Origin: JAFAXD01 sp035472475
Lineage (GTDB): Bacteria > Pseudomonadota > Alphaproteobacteria > Rhizobiales > Xanthobacteraceae
DNA length: 64,000 bases
NCBI GenBank assembly: GCA_035472475.1
Contig: DATIPA010000019.1
Location: forward strand, 1 to 64,000
Direction of reading: 5' to 3'
The notes beneath the pieces are model-generated. The model ran no database searches, was not told the DNA's origin, and saw nothing but the letters and a program-made list of their open reading frames with translations. The translations under genes were made by a program, and so were the position numbers. Shown here in pieces: positions 52,253 to 61,435 of this stretch (its first letter is position 1; every line of letters starts with the position of its first letter).

Positions 52253-53416
52253 CTACTTGCGCTTGACGACCAAAACCTCCTGCGGGCCCATGACCTCATA
52301 GGTAATCCCCGCCCAGGTCGTTCGCGTCAGGGTGAGCGCCGACCAGCCATAGATCGCGTTCAGCACCGTGGCGAGCGGCGAAACCAGAAAGTCGAACCGC
52401 AGGTAGCGCGCATTCTCCGCGCTGCCGGATTGTCCCCACAGCTTGGTGACCAGCCGCGCCCGACCGAACGAGCGGATCACGCCGAGCGCCAGCGCCAGCA
52501 CCAGCACCACGGCCGCGTCGCGTTGCAACGCCAGCGTGCCCACAACGCTGAGGATCCAGCCGAGCGCCGAAAACGACATCGCCGCGAGCGTCGTCCAATA
52601 GGCGAACGGCATGTAGACCCGCGCCAGCATGAACCAGCGGCGCGCTTCGGCGGTAACAGCCGCGAACCCGCCGGTCGTGATGGCGGTGCGCAGGAGGATT
52701 TCGCGCGGCGCGCGGATTCGGCCGCCGGCCTGCTGCACCACATTGGTGAGCTGCAGATCGTCGCTCAGCGTGCCGCGCCATGCATCGGCGATGCCGAGGT
52801 CGCGGAAGGTGTCCTGTTTCATGGCGATGCAGCCGCCCCACGCCGGGTTGAGCAGCGGCAGTCGCGGAAGCGTCGCAATCGAGGCCGCCATGGCGGTCAG
52901 CACGAAGCTTGACAGGTGATTGTCTTTCACGACCAGCCACGCAAAGCCCGACACCACGTCGGCCTCGTCGGCGACGAGCGGCGCCACCACGCGCGCGAGC
53001 CAGTCCGGCTCCGGCCAGATATCGGCATCCGCGAGCACGAGGATCTCATCGTCCGGTGTCAGCGTCGCGACCGCGGCGCGCAGGTTGGTGGTCTTCTGGC
53101 CCTCGTCCCGGCGCGTCCCCGCCACGACAAGCGAGACGCGCTCGGGCGCCATCGCCCGGCACTGTTCGATCGCCGGCACGGCCGCATCGGCCGCCGATTC
53201 GACCGAGAAGATGACGCGGAAGGCGGGATAGTCCTGCTCGAACAGCCGCACCAGGAATTCGTCGAATTCCTCGTCGTGGCCCTTCACCGCGACGACGACC
53301 GCGACGCGGGGCGTCGCGTTGAGTCGCACCGGCCGGCCCAATCCGAGCGTGAACAGCCACACCAGTGCGACGCCGGTCGCCTGCGCGATGAGCCAGATCC
53401 ACAGAAACGCCGTCAT
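52253..53416 (-). CDS. Family 2 glycosyltransferase, membrane-anchored
   Basis: 387 aa from ATG 53416 (53434 also open). N-terminal helix, GT-A domain with VAVVVAVKGHDEEFDEFL, LADADIWPEPDWL (DxD), GTLSDDLQLTN (catalytic Asp) and EARRWFMLARVY in place of the QxxRW motif, then two or three C-terminal helices. This layout matches processive GT2 and ceramide-glucosyltransferase/HpnI-like enzymes. Acceptor unknown; no polysaccharide or hopanoid cluster is adjacent. Confidence 0.85.
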   Translation of the reverse strand: MTAFLWIWLIAQATGVALVWLFTLGLGRPVRLNATPRVAVVVAVKGHDEEFDEFLVRLFEQDYPAFRVIFSVESAADAAVPAIEQCRAMAPERVSLVVAGTRRDEGQKTTNLRAAVATLTPDDEILVLADADIWPEPDWLARVVAPLVADEADVVSGFAWLVVKDNHLSSFVLTAMAASIATLPRLPLLNPAWGGCIAMKQDTFRDLGIADAWRGTLSDDLQLTNVVQQAGGRIRAPREILLRTAITTGGFAAVTAEARRWFMLARVYMPFAYWTTLAAMSFSALGWILSVVGTLALQRDAAVVLVLALALGVIRSFGRARLVTKLWGQSGSAENARYLRFDFLVSPLATVLNAIYGWSALTLTRTTWAGITYEVMGPQEVLVVKRK

Positions 53417-53525
53417 TCCGCCCCACCTCGGCACCTAAAGTCGGCGCGTCCTAGTCCATTGCGGGAGTTTGTCTATAGATTGCGCAAAAACCGCGGTAAA
53501 TGGCCACTTATTGCAGTGCGAAGGA

Positions 53526-53553
53526 TTGACTTCCCGTGGTTCGCCACTATGTT
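53526..53553 (+). promoter_or_regulatory. Candidate sigma-70 type promoter for the DEAD-box gene
   Basis: TTGACT at 53526-53531 and TATGTT at 53548-53553 with a 16-base spacer. Transcription from here would leave a leader of roughly 90 bases before the ATG at 53653, in keeping with the long leaders of cold-inducible RNA helicase genes. Motif-based only. Confidence 0.35.
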
Positions 53554-53652
53554 TCGCGCAACGATTCAGGACTGCCCCTCCGCCCGACCGCTGATTTTTT
53601 AGCAAGCCGTCGCGGCCCTAAAAAACCCGGGCTGTTCCAGACTTGAGGTTTC

Positions 53653-55023
53653 ATGTCGTTTTCGCATCTCGGCTTGTCCGATAAAGTTCTCTCCGCCGTT
53701 GCTGCTGCCGGCTACACCATCCCGACCCCGATCCAAGACCAGGCCATCCCGCACGTGCTCGCGGGCCGTGACGTATTGGGCATCGCCCAGACCGGGACCG
53801 GCAAGACCGCCGCCTTCGTGCTGCCGATGCTGACCAAACTTGAGCACGGTCGCGCGCGGGCTCGCATGCCGCGCACACTGATCCTCGAGCCGACGCGCGA
53901 ACTCGCTGCGCAGGTTGAGGAAAGCTTCATCAAGTACGGGGTCAACCACAAGCTCAACGTCGCCCTGCTGATCGGCGGCGTGTCGTTTGACAACCAGGAT
54001 GTGAAGCTCGTTCGCGGCGTCGACGTCCTGATTGCGACCCCGGGCCGCTTGCTCGATCATTCGGAACGCGGCCGGTTGCTGCTCACCGGCGTCGAGCTGC
54101 TCGTGATCGACGAAGCCGACCGCATGCTCGACATGGGCTTCATTCCCGACATCGAGCGCATCTGCAAGCTGGTACCGTTTACCCGCCAGACCTTGTTCTT
54201 CACCGCCACCATGCCGCCGGAGATTCGGCGCATCACCGAGCAGTTCCTGCACAACCCGGTCAAGGTCGAGGTCGCAAAGCCCGCGACCACGCTGACGACC
54301 ACGGCGCAGCATCTGGTCAAGACCAGCCGCGAGCCGCACGAGAAACGCGCGACGCTGCGCAGCCTGATCCGCGCCGCCGACCGAATGAAAAACGGCATCA
54401 TCTTCTGTAATCGCAAGACCGAAGTCGCGGCACTCTACCGTTCGCTGGTGCGCCACGGCTTCTCCGTACTGGCGCTGCATGGCGACATGGACCAGTCCTC
54501 GCGCACAGCCGCGCTCGAGAAATTCCGCCGCAACGAGGTCACGCTGCTGGTTGCGTCCGATGTCGCGGCGCGTGGGCTCGACATTCCGGACGTCAGTCAC
54601 GTCTACAACTTCGACGTCCCGCACCACCCGGACGACTACGTGCACCGCATCGGCCGCACCGGCCGCGCCGGTCGCAGCGGTACCGCGATCACCCTGGTGG
54701 CCCCGGCCGACGGCAAGTCGGTGGCCGCGATCGAGAAGCTGATCGGCCAGTCGATTCCCTGGGCTGGCACCCCTGCCCCGGATGTCGCCGACGACGAGGC
54801 GCCCGCGGTAGAACGCCCGCGGCACCGCCCGGCCCGCGGCCACGAGCGTCGAGCTTCGGGTGCGCAAGGCAAGCGCCCGACAACCGCCGCGCCGCCGGCG
54901 AAACGTCCGGCCGTAGGCCCGGCGGCCGCCAAGGCCAAGGCGCCCCGCGCCGAACCAAGCCGCCCGCGCGACAGCGAGGGCTTTCCTCTCCCGGCGTTTC
55001 TGCTAAGGCCGGTGAAGGCCTAG
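53653..55023 (+). CDS. DEAD-box ATP-dependent RNA helicase
   Basis: RhlE-type helicase of 456 aa for RNA remodelling. Q motif GYTIPTPIQDQAIP, motif I AQTGTGKTAAF, Ia PTRELAAQ, II VIDEADRMLDMG, III TATM (Thr for the usual Ser), IV-V region RTAALEKFR, VASDVAARGLDIPDV, VI HRIGRTGRAGR. The C-terminal 80 residues are basic and low-complexity (RGHERRASGAQGKRPTT), a usual RNA-binding tail. GAGG upstream of ATG. Its TAG stop shares a CTAG with the stop of the convergent TfoX-like gene. Confidence 0.94.
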   Translation: MSFSHLGLSDKVLSAVAAAGYTIPTPIQDQAIPHVLAGRDVLGIAQTGTGKTAAFVLPMLTKLEHGRARARMPRTLILEPTRELAAQVEESFIKYGVNHKLNVALLIGGVSFDNQDVKLVRGVDVLIATPGRLLDHSERGRLLLTGVELLVIDEADRMLDMGFIPDIERICKLVPFTRQTLFFTATMPPEIRRITEQFLHNPVKVEVAKPATTLTTTAQHLVKTSREPHEKRATLRSLIRAADRMKNGIIFCNRKTEVAALYRSLVRHGFSVLALHGDMDQSSRTAALEKFRRNEVTLLVASDVAARGLDIPDVSHVYNFDVPHHPDDYVHRIGRTGRAGRSGTAITLVAPADGKSVAAIEKLIGQSIPWAGTPAPDVADDEAPAVERPRHRPARGHERRASGAQGKRPTTAAPPAKRPAVGPAAAKAKAPRAEPSRPRDSEGFPLPAFLLRPVKA

Positions 55024-55406
55024 GCCTTGCGTCGCGGCTTGCGCGCTCCGCGCTTCGCCGCCCTTCCCTTCTCTGGTTTCGCCTTCGGCTCGCTCGCGCG
55101 TCGCGCGACTGCGAGCGCCCGCTCGGCCCAGGTTGCGAGCTCATCCGGATCGTCGTAGAGCCGCTCCGGCATCCGCCAGTACGACATGATCGCGCGTCGT
55201 CCGCTTTTGGCCTGATAGCTGAACGGCGCGCAGCCTTCGCGCTCGAACGTGGCGCGCGTCGCCTCGTCTGCTTTGAAATAGATCACGTCTTTGGAGAGAA
55301 TCGCGAACATCACGCCGTCGGCATAGAGGCCGGCGCCGCCGAACAGACGGCGCACCGTCACGGGTCGGAATTGCCCGAACAGCTCGCTGATATGATCAGG
55401 AGTCAA
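55020..55406 (-). CDS. TfoX N-terminal domain protein
   Basis: A 128-aa single-domain TfoX/Sxy-like protein: VTVRRLFGGAGLYADGVMFAIL, VIYFKADEATRATFEREG and MSYWRMPERLYDDPDELATWAERAL. The C-terminus is a Lys/Arg-rich tail that may contact nucleic acid. Competence regulation is known only for the full TfoX; stand-alone N-domains are of unknown role. Its start overlaps the end of sufA by 11 bases, so it is the last gene of the suf unit. Confidence 0.88.
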   Translation of the reverse strand: MTPDHISELFGQFRPVTVRRLFGGAGLYADGVMFAILSKDVIYFKADEATRATFEREGCAPFSYQAKSGRRAIMSYWRMPERLYDDPDELATWAERALAVARRASEPKAKPEKGRAAKRGARKPRRKA

Positions 55407-55782
55407 GCGCGGCGGAATGCTCGCTCGCCGGCGTCAGCGCGACCGACTCGCCGCAGCCGCAGGCCGAGGTCTGGTTCGGGTTGTTGAACACGAAGCCGGA
55501 CGAGAGCTTGTCGACCTTGAAGTCCATCTCGGTGCCGAGCAGGAACAGCACCGCCTTCGGGTCGATCAGGAGGCGCACGCCCTTGTCGTCCACGACCTCG
55601 TCGGTCGGGTTCGCGTTCTGCGCATACTCCATGGTGTAGGACATGCCGGCGCAGCCGCCATTCTTCACGCCGACCCGCACGCCCGCGATCGGGCCCTCGG
55701 CGCTCCCGAGGATATCCTTGATGCGCGTCGCGGCCGCTTCGGTCAGACGCAGCACCTGTGGTCGTGGGCGCAAGCTCGCCAT
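55396..55782 (-). CDS. sufA: Fe-S cluster assembly A-type carrier
   Basis: HesB/IscA-family scaffold or carrier of 128 aa. The three ligand cysteines are present: NGGCAGMSY and the closing SACGCGES. LTEAAATRIKDIL is the typical N-terminal helix. Distal part of the suf operon, 176 bases after sufT, with a hairpin-like repeat in the gap. Confidence 0.93.
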   Translation of the reverse strand: MASLRPRPQVLRLTEAAATRIKDILGSAEGPIAGVRVGVKNGGCAGMSYTMEYAQNANPTDEVVDDKGVRLLIDPKAVLFLLGTEMDFKVDKLSSGFVFNNPNQTSACGCGESVALTPASEHSAALDS

Positions 55783-55907
55783 TTGTCCCTCTTTCCGGGT
55801 TCAAGGCCCGGCAGCTACGTCCTTAAGATAGCGACGATTCCCGCAAAATGAAGGCCGCAATTCCCCGGGACTTGAGCATTCCTCCAAACTGCGAAGCCAC
55901 TTGGTCC

Positions 55908-55952
55908 TCACCCTTCGAGACGCTCCGCTCGGGCACCTGCGGATGACGGTCA
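55908..55952. repeat. Degenerate copy of the CCTTCGAGACGC/GGATGACG repeat
   Basis: CACCCTTCGAGACGC ... CTGCGGATGACGGTCACC between sufT and sufA. It matches, in opposite orientation, the better-preserved copy in the sufB-sufC gap at 59722. The inner stem is eroded here (GAGACGCTCCGCTC only partly pairs). Confidence 0.6.
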
Positions 55953-55958
55953 CCACAT

Positions 55959-56369
55959 TCACCACATGTTCAGCACGACCCGCGCCTCGTCCGACATCCG
56001 GCTCGGATCCCAGGGCGGATCCCACACCACTTCAACCTTGACCTCGCGCACGCCCGGCACGCTCGCGACGGCGCTCTCGACCATCATCGGCAGCTCCTGT
56101 GCCGAGGGGCAATTCGGAGTTGTCAGGGTCATGTCGACCTTCACGCCGCGATCGTCCGCGATGTCGATCTTGTAAACGAGACCGAGCTCGTAAATGTCGG
56201 CGGGAATTTCCGGGTCGTAGACGGTCTTGAGCGCCTGCACGATCTCGTCGGTGAGGCGCGTGATGTCGTCGGATGGCGCGCCCTCCGTTTGAGCGGATGG
56301 CGTGATCGGTGTCTCAGCCGGCTTGGCCGGCGCGACCACTGGCGGGCGTTCGGTGGTTTCCTGGGTCAT
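55959..56369 (-). CDS. sufT: SUF-associated MIP18/DUF59 protein SufT
   Basis: Fe-S maturation factor of 136 aa. Variable Pro/Thr-rich N-terminus (about 35 residues), then the MIP18 domain: TVYDPEIPADIYELGLVYKI, TLTTPNCPSAQELPMMVESA and the C-terminal VWDPPWDPSRMSDEAR. The reactive Cys in NCPSAQ is present. Overlaps the end of sufS by four bases. Confidence 0.93.
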   Translation of the reverse strand: MTQETTERPPVVAPAKPAETPITPSAQTEGAPSDDITRLTDEIVQALKTVYDPEIPADIYELGLVYKIDIADDRGVKVDMTLTTPNCPSAQELPMMVESAVASVPGVREVKVEVVWDPPWDPSRMSDEARVVLNMW

Positions 56370-57616
56370 GCGAAAATGCTCTGTGCTTTGATCAACGCTT
56401 GCGCAAGGCCGTCGACCTCCTCACGCGTGTTGTAGAGGGCGAACGACGCCCGGCAGCTTGCGGTCAAGCCGTAGCGGGCGAGCAGCGGCATTACGCAGTG
56501 CGTGCCGGCGCGGACCGCGACGCCTGCGCGGTCGATCACGGTCGCGACATCATGCGGATGCGCGCCCTTCATCTCGAACGACAGGATCGGGCCCTTGTCC
56601 TTGGCGGTTCCAAGAATACGCAGCGAGTTGATCTCCCGCAGCCGCTCCTGCGCGTAATGGATGAGCCCACCTTCATGGGCGCGGATGCGTGTCTTGCCGA
56701 CGGAATTGACATACTCAAGCGCGGCTCCGAGCCCGATAGCTTGTACAATCGGCGGCGTGCCAGCCTCGAACTTGTGCGGCGGATCGCCATAGGTGACGCG
56801 ATCCTCGAAGACCTCGCGGATCATCTCGCCGCCGCCCAGGAACGGCCGCATCGCCGCCAGGTGCTCGTGCTTGCCGTAAAGCGCGCCGATGCCGGTCGGG
56901 CCATAGAGCTTATGGCCCGTGAGGGCGTAGAAATCGCAATCGAGGTCAACGACGTCGACGTCGAGGTGAACCGCGCCCTGAGCGCCGTCGACCAGCACCG
57001 GAATGCCGCGCGCATGCGCGAGCCGCACTACTTCCTTGATGGGAACGACCGTGCCCAGCATGTTCGACATGTGGGTGATCGCCACCATCTTGGTGCGCGG
57101 GCCAAGGAGCTTTTCGAACTGGTCGAGCAGGAAGTTGCCTTCGTCGTCGACCGGCGCCCATTTGATCACCGCGCCGTGGCGCTCGCGCAGGAAATTCCAC
57201 GGCACGATGTTGGAATGGTGCTCCATGATCGAGAGCACGATCTCATCGCCAGCTTGCTTGATGCGCTCGCGTCCGAACGTATAGGCAACGAGGTTGATGG
57301 CCTCGGTGGCGTTGCGCGTGAATATGATCTCTTCTGACTGGCGCGCGTTGATGAAGGCGCGCACGCTCTCGCGCGCACCCTCGTAGGCTTCGGTCGCCGT
57401 GTTGGCGAGATAATGCAGACCGCGGTGAACGTTGGCATATTCGCGGGTGTAGACTTCGTTCAGGCGATCGAGCACCACCTGCGGCTTCTGTGCCGAGGCA
57501 GCGTTGTCGAGATAGACGAGCGGCTTGCCATAGACCTGCATCGCGAGGATCGGAAAGTCCTCGCGGATGCGGGCGACATCGTAGGCACCATTGCTGACGG
57601 CCGGGTGCACTCTCAT
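56366..57616 (-). CDS. sufS: Cysteine desulfurase SufS
   Basis: Group II PLP-dependent cysteine desulfurase, 416 aa, supplies sulfur to SufBCD. Seen: LDNAASAQKPQVVLDRLNEV, FTRNATEAINLVAYTF, SIMEHHSNIVPW, PLP-lysine in ALTGHKLYGPTGIG and catalytic Cys in RAGTHCVMPLLARYG. Overlaps sufD and sufT ends by four bases each, so the operon is tightly coupled. No SufE or SufU gene in the window. Confidence 0.95.
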   Translation of the reverse strand: MRVHPAVSNGAYDVARIREDFPILAMQVYGKPLVYLDNAASAQKPQVVLDRLNEVYTREYANVHRGLHYLANTATEAYEGARESVRAFINARQSEEIIFTRNATEAINLVAYTFGRERIKQAGDEIVLSIMEHHSNIVPWNFLRERHGAVIKWAPVDDEGNFLLDQFEKLLGPRTKMVAITHMSNMLGTVVPIKEVVRLAHARGIPVLVDGAQGAVHLDVDVVDLDCDFYALTGHKLYGPTGIGALYGKHEHLAAMRPFLGGGEMIREVFEDRVTYGDPPHKFEAGTPPIVQAIGLGAALEYVNSVGKTRIRAHEGGLIHYAQERLREINSLRILGTAKDKGPILSFEMKGAHPHDVATVIDRAGVAVRAGTHCVMPLLARYGLTASCRASFALYNTREEVDGLAQALIKAQSIFA

Positions 57617-58926
57617 GTTCCCCTCGCTCCCAGCCAGCGCACGGCCGCGAACATGAGATCGGCGCGCACGCCCTCGTGCGCGATAGTCTCCACCGCTTCG
57701 CCGACGAACGACTGGATCAGCAGCGCCTCGGCCTCCTTCTCCGGTATCCCGCGCGCCATCAGATAGAATTTCAGGTTCTCATCGAGCGCGCCCGCGGTCG
57801 CCCCATGGCCGCACTGCACGTCGTCCGCAAAAATCTCGAGCTCGGGCTTGTTGTCGGCTTCCGCGCGCTCGGAAAGGAGCAGCGCGCGCGTCATCATCCG
57901 GGCGTCGGTTTTTTGCGCATCCGGGCGCACGATGATCTTGCCTTGGAACACGCCGTGGCTCTCATCATCGAGCACAGACTTGAAGAGTTCGCGGCTCACG
58001 GACCCCCCGGCCGCGTGATCGAGCACGAGCGTGGTGTCGGAGTGCTGGCGGTGGCGCAACAGGTTGACGCCGGCCAGCGAGAGCGTCGTGTTGCTGCCAT
58101 TGCAAGCGACGAACAGCTGGTTGCGCACCACCCCACCCCCGAGCGTAAACGTGAAATCACGCAGCTCGGCGCGCTCGCCGATGCCGGCGTTCAACGTACT
58201 GACATGCAGCGCCGCATTGCCTTCGCAGGTGACCTTGACGTGGTCGACTTTGGCGCCGCGCCCGACGTTGAGATCGAGCACCGTGTTGATCTGGTAGTCG
58301 ATTCCGTCCGGACCTTCGTGGCTCTCAACCAGCGTCACGTGCGCGCCGGGCGCGACGGTCACCCGCGAACGCGCGAACACCGCGGTCGCCTTGCCGGCGC
58401 TGTGGACGAACACCAGCTGGATCGGATGCGCGACCGCGACGTTCGCACCAACCCGGATCACCGCGCCGTCCGACGCGAACGCCGTATTCAGCGCCAGCGC
58501 CACGTCTTCGTTGATGCCGTCGCCCAGCACGTCGTCATGCTCGGTCATCTCGTGCGCGAGCGACGTGACGGTTACGCCGTCGATGGCCGTGTCGGACAAC
58601 TCTGGCACGAAGCTTCCGTCAACAATCACGATGCGATGCGCGCGCAAGCCGGCCAGGATTGAGCCGGCGCCTTTAGCGGCAGCCTTGGCGGTGGCATCAG
58701 GCGCCTCGGCCAGCGGTTTGCCCTCGCGCATGAGCGCGCGCAGGTCGGTGTACTTCCAGTCCTCGACCCGCCGGTGCGGCAGACCCGTGCGCTCGAAGTG
58801 CCGGAACGCCGCCTCGCGCCGCGCCGCGCTCGCGCGCCCGCCCGGCAGCGACGTCCTGCGCCGCGCAAACGCGTCCGCGAGGGCGGTTTCGGCCGCTGTC
58901 TTGATCGGGGTGACCTCGGCGTTCAT
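57613..58926 (-). CDS. sufD: Fe-S cluster assembly protein SufD
   Basis: Scaffold subunit of SufBC2D, 437 aa. Seen: RRVEDWKYTDLRALM, VHSAGKATAVFARSRVTVAPGAH-type beta-helix repeats, VLDHAAGGSVSRELFKSVLD, and GHGATAGALDENLKFYLMARGIP. ATG at 58926 lies 4 bases before the sufC stop; the frame is open to 58959. Confidence 0.94.
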   Translation of the reverse strand: MNAEVTPIKTAAETALADAFARRRTSLPGGRASAARREAAFRHFERTGLPHRRVEDWKYTDLRALMREGKPLAEAPDATAKAAAKGAGSILAGLRAHRIVIVDGSFVPELSDTAIDGVTVTSLAHEMTEHDDVLGDGINEDVALALNTAFASDGAVIRVGANVAVAHPIQLVFVHSAGKATAVFARSRVTVAPGAHVTLVESHEGPDGIDYQINTVLDLNVGRGAKVDHVKVTCEGNAALHVSTLNAGIGERAELRDFTFTLGGGVVRNQLFVACNGSNTTLSLAGVNLLRHRQHSDTTLVLDHAAGGSVSRELFKSVLDDESHGVFQGKIIVRPDAQKTDARMMTRALLLSERAEADNKPELEIFADDVQCGHGATAGALDENLKFYLMARGIPEKEAEALLIQSFVGEAVETIAHEGVRADLMFAAVRWLGARGT

Positions 58927-58930
58927 GCGA

Positions 58931-59680
58931 TCACGCCGCCTCGTCCTGGTAGCCTGCATAGCCCTTGGCCTCGAGCTCGAGCGCGAGCTCCTTGCCGCCG
59001 GTCTTCACGATGCGGCCGCGCGAGAGGACATGAACCACATCAGGCACGATGTAATCGAGCAGCCGCTGGTAGTGGGTGATGACGATCATCGCGCGCTGCG
59101 GGGCGCGCAGGCGGTTGACGCCGTCGGCCACGATCTTGAGCGCGTCGATGTCGAGGCCCGAGTCGGTTTCATCGAGCACGCACAGGCGCGGTTCGAGCAA
59201 CGCCATCTGTAGAATCTCGTTGCGCTTCTTTTCGCCGCCGGAGAATCCGACGTTGACGCCGCGCCGCAGCATGTCCTGGTTGATGTCGAGCTTGGCGGCG
59301 ACGTCCCGCACTCGCTTCATGAACTCGGGCGTCGAGAGCTCCGGCTCGCCGCGCTGTTTGCGCTGCGCATTTATGGCGGTGCGCAGGAACGTCATGGTGG
59401 CAACGCCGGGGATCTCCAGCGGATATTGGAACGCGAGGAAAATGCCACGCGCGGCGCGCTCGTCGGGGCGGAGCTCAAGCAGGTCCTCGCCTTCGAACAG
59501 AACGTCACCGCCGGTGACCTCGTACCCGCCTTTGCCCGCAAGCACGTGCGCCAGGGTCGACTTGCCCGAGCCGTTCGGACCCATGATGGCGTGCACTTCG
59601 CCCGCATTCACGGTTAGGTCGAGCCCATTGAGAATCTGGCGGTCGTCCACCCGCACCTGTAGGTTTCTTATTTCAAGCAT
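58931..59680 (-). CDS. sufC: Fe-S cluster assembly ATPase SufC
   Basis: ABC-type ATPase of the SufBCD scaffold, 249 aa. Walker A GPNGSGKSTLAHVLAG, signature FSGGEKKRNEI, Walker B LCVLDETDSGLDIDAL, H-loop ITHYQRLLDYI. ATG 59680 is preferred over TTG 59686. The 91-base gap to sufB holds a hairpin repeat. Confidence 0.95.
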   Translation of the reverse strand: MLEIRNLQVRVDDRQILNGLDLTVNAGEVHAIMGPNGSGKSTLAHVLAGKGGYEVTGGDVLFEGEDLLELRPDERAARGIFLAFQYPLEIPGVATMTFLRTAINAQRKQRGEPELSTPEFMKRVRDVAAKLDINQDMLRRGVNVGFSGGEKKRNEILQMALLEPRLCVLDETDSGLDIDALKIVADGVNRLRAPQRAMIVITHYQRLLDYIVPDVVHVLSRGRIVKTGGKELALELEAKGYAGYQDEAA

Positions 59681-59721
59681 TGCCAATTCGAAATCCTTTC
59701 AGTCCTTGCGAAATTCTCTCT

Positions 59722-59776
59722 GACGTCATCCTGAGGAGCGTGGCCGCGGGCCACGCGTCTCGAAGGATGGCTCACC
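59722..59776. repeat. Hairpin repeat in the sufB-sufC gap
   Basis: Outer arms CATCCT (59727-59732) and AGGATG (59764-59769); inner stem GCGTGGCC/GGCCACGC at 59738-59756 with a 3-base loop, perfectly paired. The motif (TCATCCTGAGGAGCG ... CGCGTCTCGAAGGATGG) resembles an intergenic repeat I remember as abundant in Bradyrhizobium genomes. It overlaps the sufB stop region and could set the ratio of sufB to sufC mRNA. Confidence 0.7.
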
Positions 59777-61256
59777 CCACGCTGCCCTCAAGTGAGATCG
59801 AGATCAGCTTTTGCGCCTCGACGGCGAATTCCATCGGCAATTGCTGCAGCACGTCCTTCACGAAGCCGTTGACCACTAGCGCGGTCGCCTCCTCGGCCGA
59901 GAGGCCGCGCTGCATGCAGTAGAACAGCATCTCTTCGGAGATCTTCGAGGTGGTCGCTTCGTGCTCGAACACCGTGGAGGCATTCTTGGCTTCGATATAA
60001 GGCACCGTGTGCGCGCCGCAGTGACGCCCGATCAGCAGGCTGTCGCAGTTCGTGAAGTTGCGCGCCCCGGTGGCACGCCGGTGCGAGGAGACCAGTCCAC
60101 GGTAGGTGTTGTTCGAGCGGCCGGCCGCGATGCCCTTGGAGATGATGCGGCTCGTGGTGTTCTTGCCCAGATGGATCATCTTGGTGCCAGAATCGACCTG
60201 CTGGCGACCGTTGGAGATCGCAATCGAGTAGAACTCGCCGCGCGAATTATCGCCGCGCAGGATGCAGCTCGGGTACTTCCAGGTGATGGCCGAGCCGGTC
60301 TCGACCTGGGTCCAGGAAATCTTGGCGCGCGCGCCGCGGCAGTCGCCGCGCTTGGTGACGAAATTGAAGATGCCGCCGCGACCTTGGCTATCGCCCGGAT
60401 ACCAGTTCTGTACCGTGGAATACTTGATCTCGGCGTCATCGAGCGCAATCAACTCAACCACAGCCGCGTGCAACTGGTTCTCGTCACGCATGGGCGCCGT
60501 GCAGCCTTCGAGGTAGCTCACATAAGAGCCCTTGTCGGCGATGATGAGCGTGCGCTCGAACTGCCCGGTGTTCTTCTCGTTGATGCGGAAATAGGTCGAA
60601 AGCTCCATCGGGCAGCGCACGCCCGGCGGCACATAGACGAACGAGCCGTCGGAGAACACCGCCGAATTAAGCGTTGCAAAGAAATTGTCCGACACCGGCA
60701 CGACCGTCCCCAGGTAGGTCTTCACCAAGTCGGGATGCTCGCGAATCGCTTCCGAGATCGGCATGAACACCACGCCGGCCTTCTTGAGCTCTTCCTTGAA
60801 AGTGGTCGCGACTGAGACCGAGTCGAACACGGCATCGACCGCAACGCGCGAGCGCTCCCCGTCCGGGCGCTCGACGCCGGCCAGGATCTCCTGCTCGCGC
60901 AGCGGAATGCCGAGTTTCTCGTAGGTCTTGAGGATTTCAGGATCGATGTCGTCGAGCGACTTCGGCGCCTTGAACGCCTTCGGCGCCGCGTAATAATAGA
61001 TGTCCTGATAATCAATCGGCGGATACTCGACCCGCGCCCAGCGCGGTTCACGCATGGTCAGCCAGCGCCGATAGGCGCCAAGCCGCCACTCCAGCATCCA
61101 GTCGGGTTCGTCCTTCTTGGCCGAGATGAAGCGGACCGTGTCCTCAGACAGGCCCTTGGGGGCCCGCTCGGACTCGATGTCGGTTTCGAAGCCGTATTTG
61201 TATTGATCAACGTCGATGCCGCGGACGCGGTCGACGGTTTCCTGCACGGCAGGCAT
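59772..61256 (-). CDS. sufB: Fe-S cluster assembly protein SufB
   Basis: Core scaffold subunit, 494 aa. Seen: [92 protein letters not shown] with the key Cys, and [16 protein letters not shown]. First of the sufBCDS-T-A block; 179 bases downstream of nifS. Confidence 0.96.
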   Translation of the reverse strand: MPAVQETVDRVRGIDVDQYKYGFETDIESERAPKGLSEDTVRFISAKKDEPDWMLEWRLGAYRRWLTMREPRWARVEYPPIDYQDIYYYAAPKAFKAPKSLDDIDPEILKTYEKLGIPLREQEILAGVERPDGERSRVAVDAVFDSVSVATTFKEELKKAGVVFMPISEAIREHPDLVKTYLGTVVPVSDNFFATLNSAVFSDGSFVYVPPGVRCPMELSTYFRINEKNTGQFERTLIIADKGSYVSYLEGCTAPMRDENQLHAAVVELIALDDAEIKYSTVQNWYPGDSQGRGGIFNFVTKRGDCRGARAKISWTQVETGSAITWKYPSCILRGDNSRGEFYSIAISNGRQQVDSGTKMIHLGKNTTSRIISKGIAAGRSNNTYRGLVSSHRRATGARNFTNCDSLLIGRHCGAHTVPYIEAKNASTVFEHEATTSKISEEMLFYCMQRGLSAEEATALVVNGFVKDVLQQLPMEFAVEAQKLISISLEGSVG

Positions 61257-61435
61257 CTCATTCCCTCCACTGCGGTTTCAAGGACCGCGGGTTGGATCTA
61301 TGGCGGTGTCCGGCAACCACCTCCTGGGACGCGTTCCCTGGGAATGCGCCCCGATTTCAAGCGTTTGAGCACTCCAGCCAAATTCGGATGCGCTCTCGAA
61401 AACTCTCAGGGCCCTTCAAGCAGCCGCAGGCGGCG

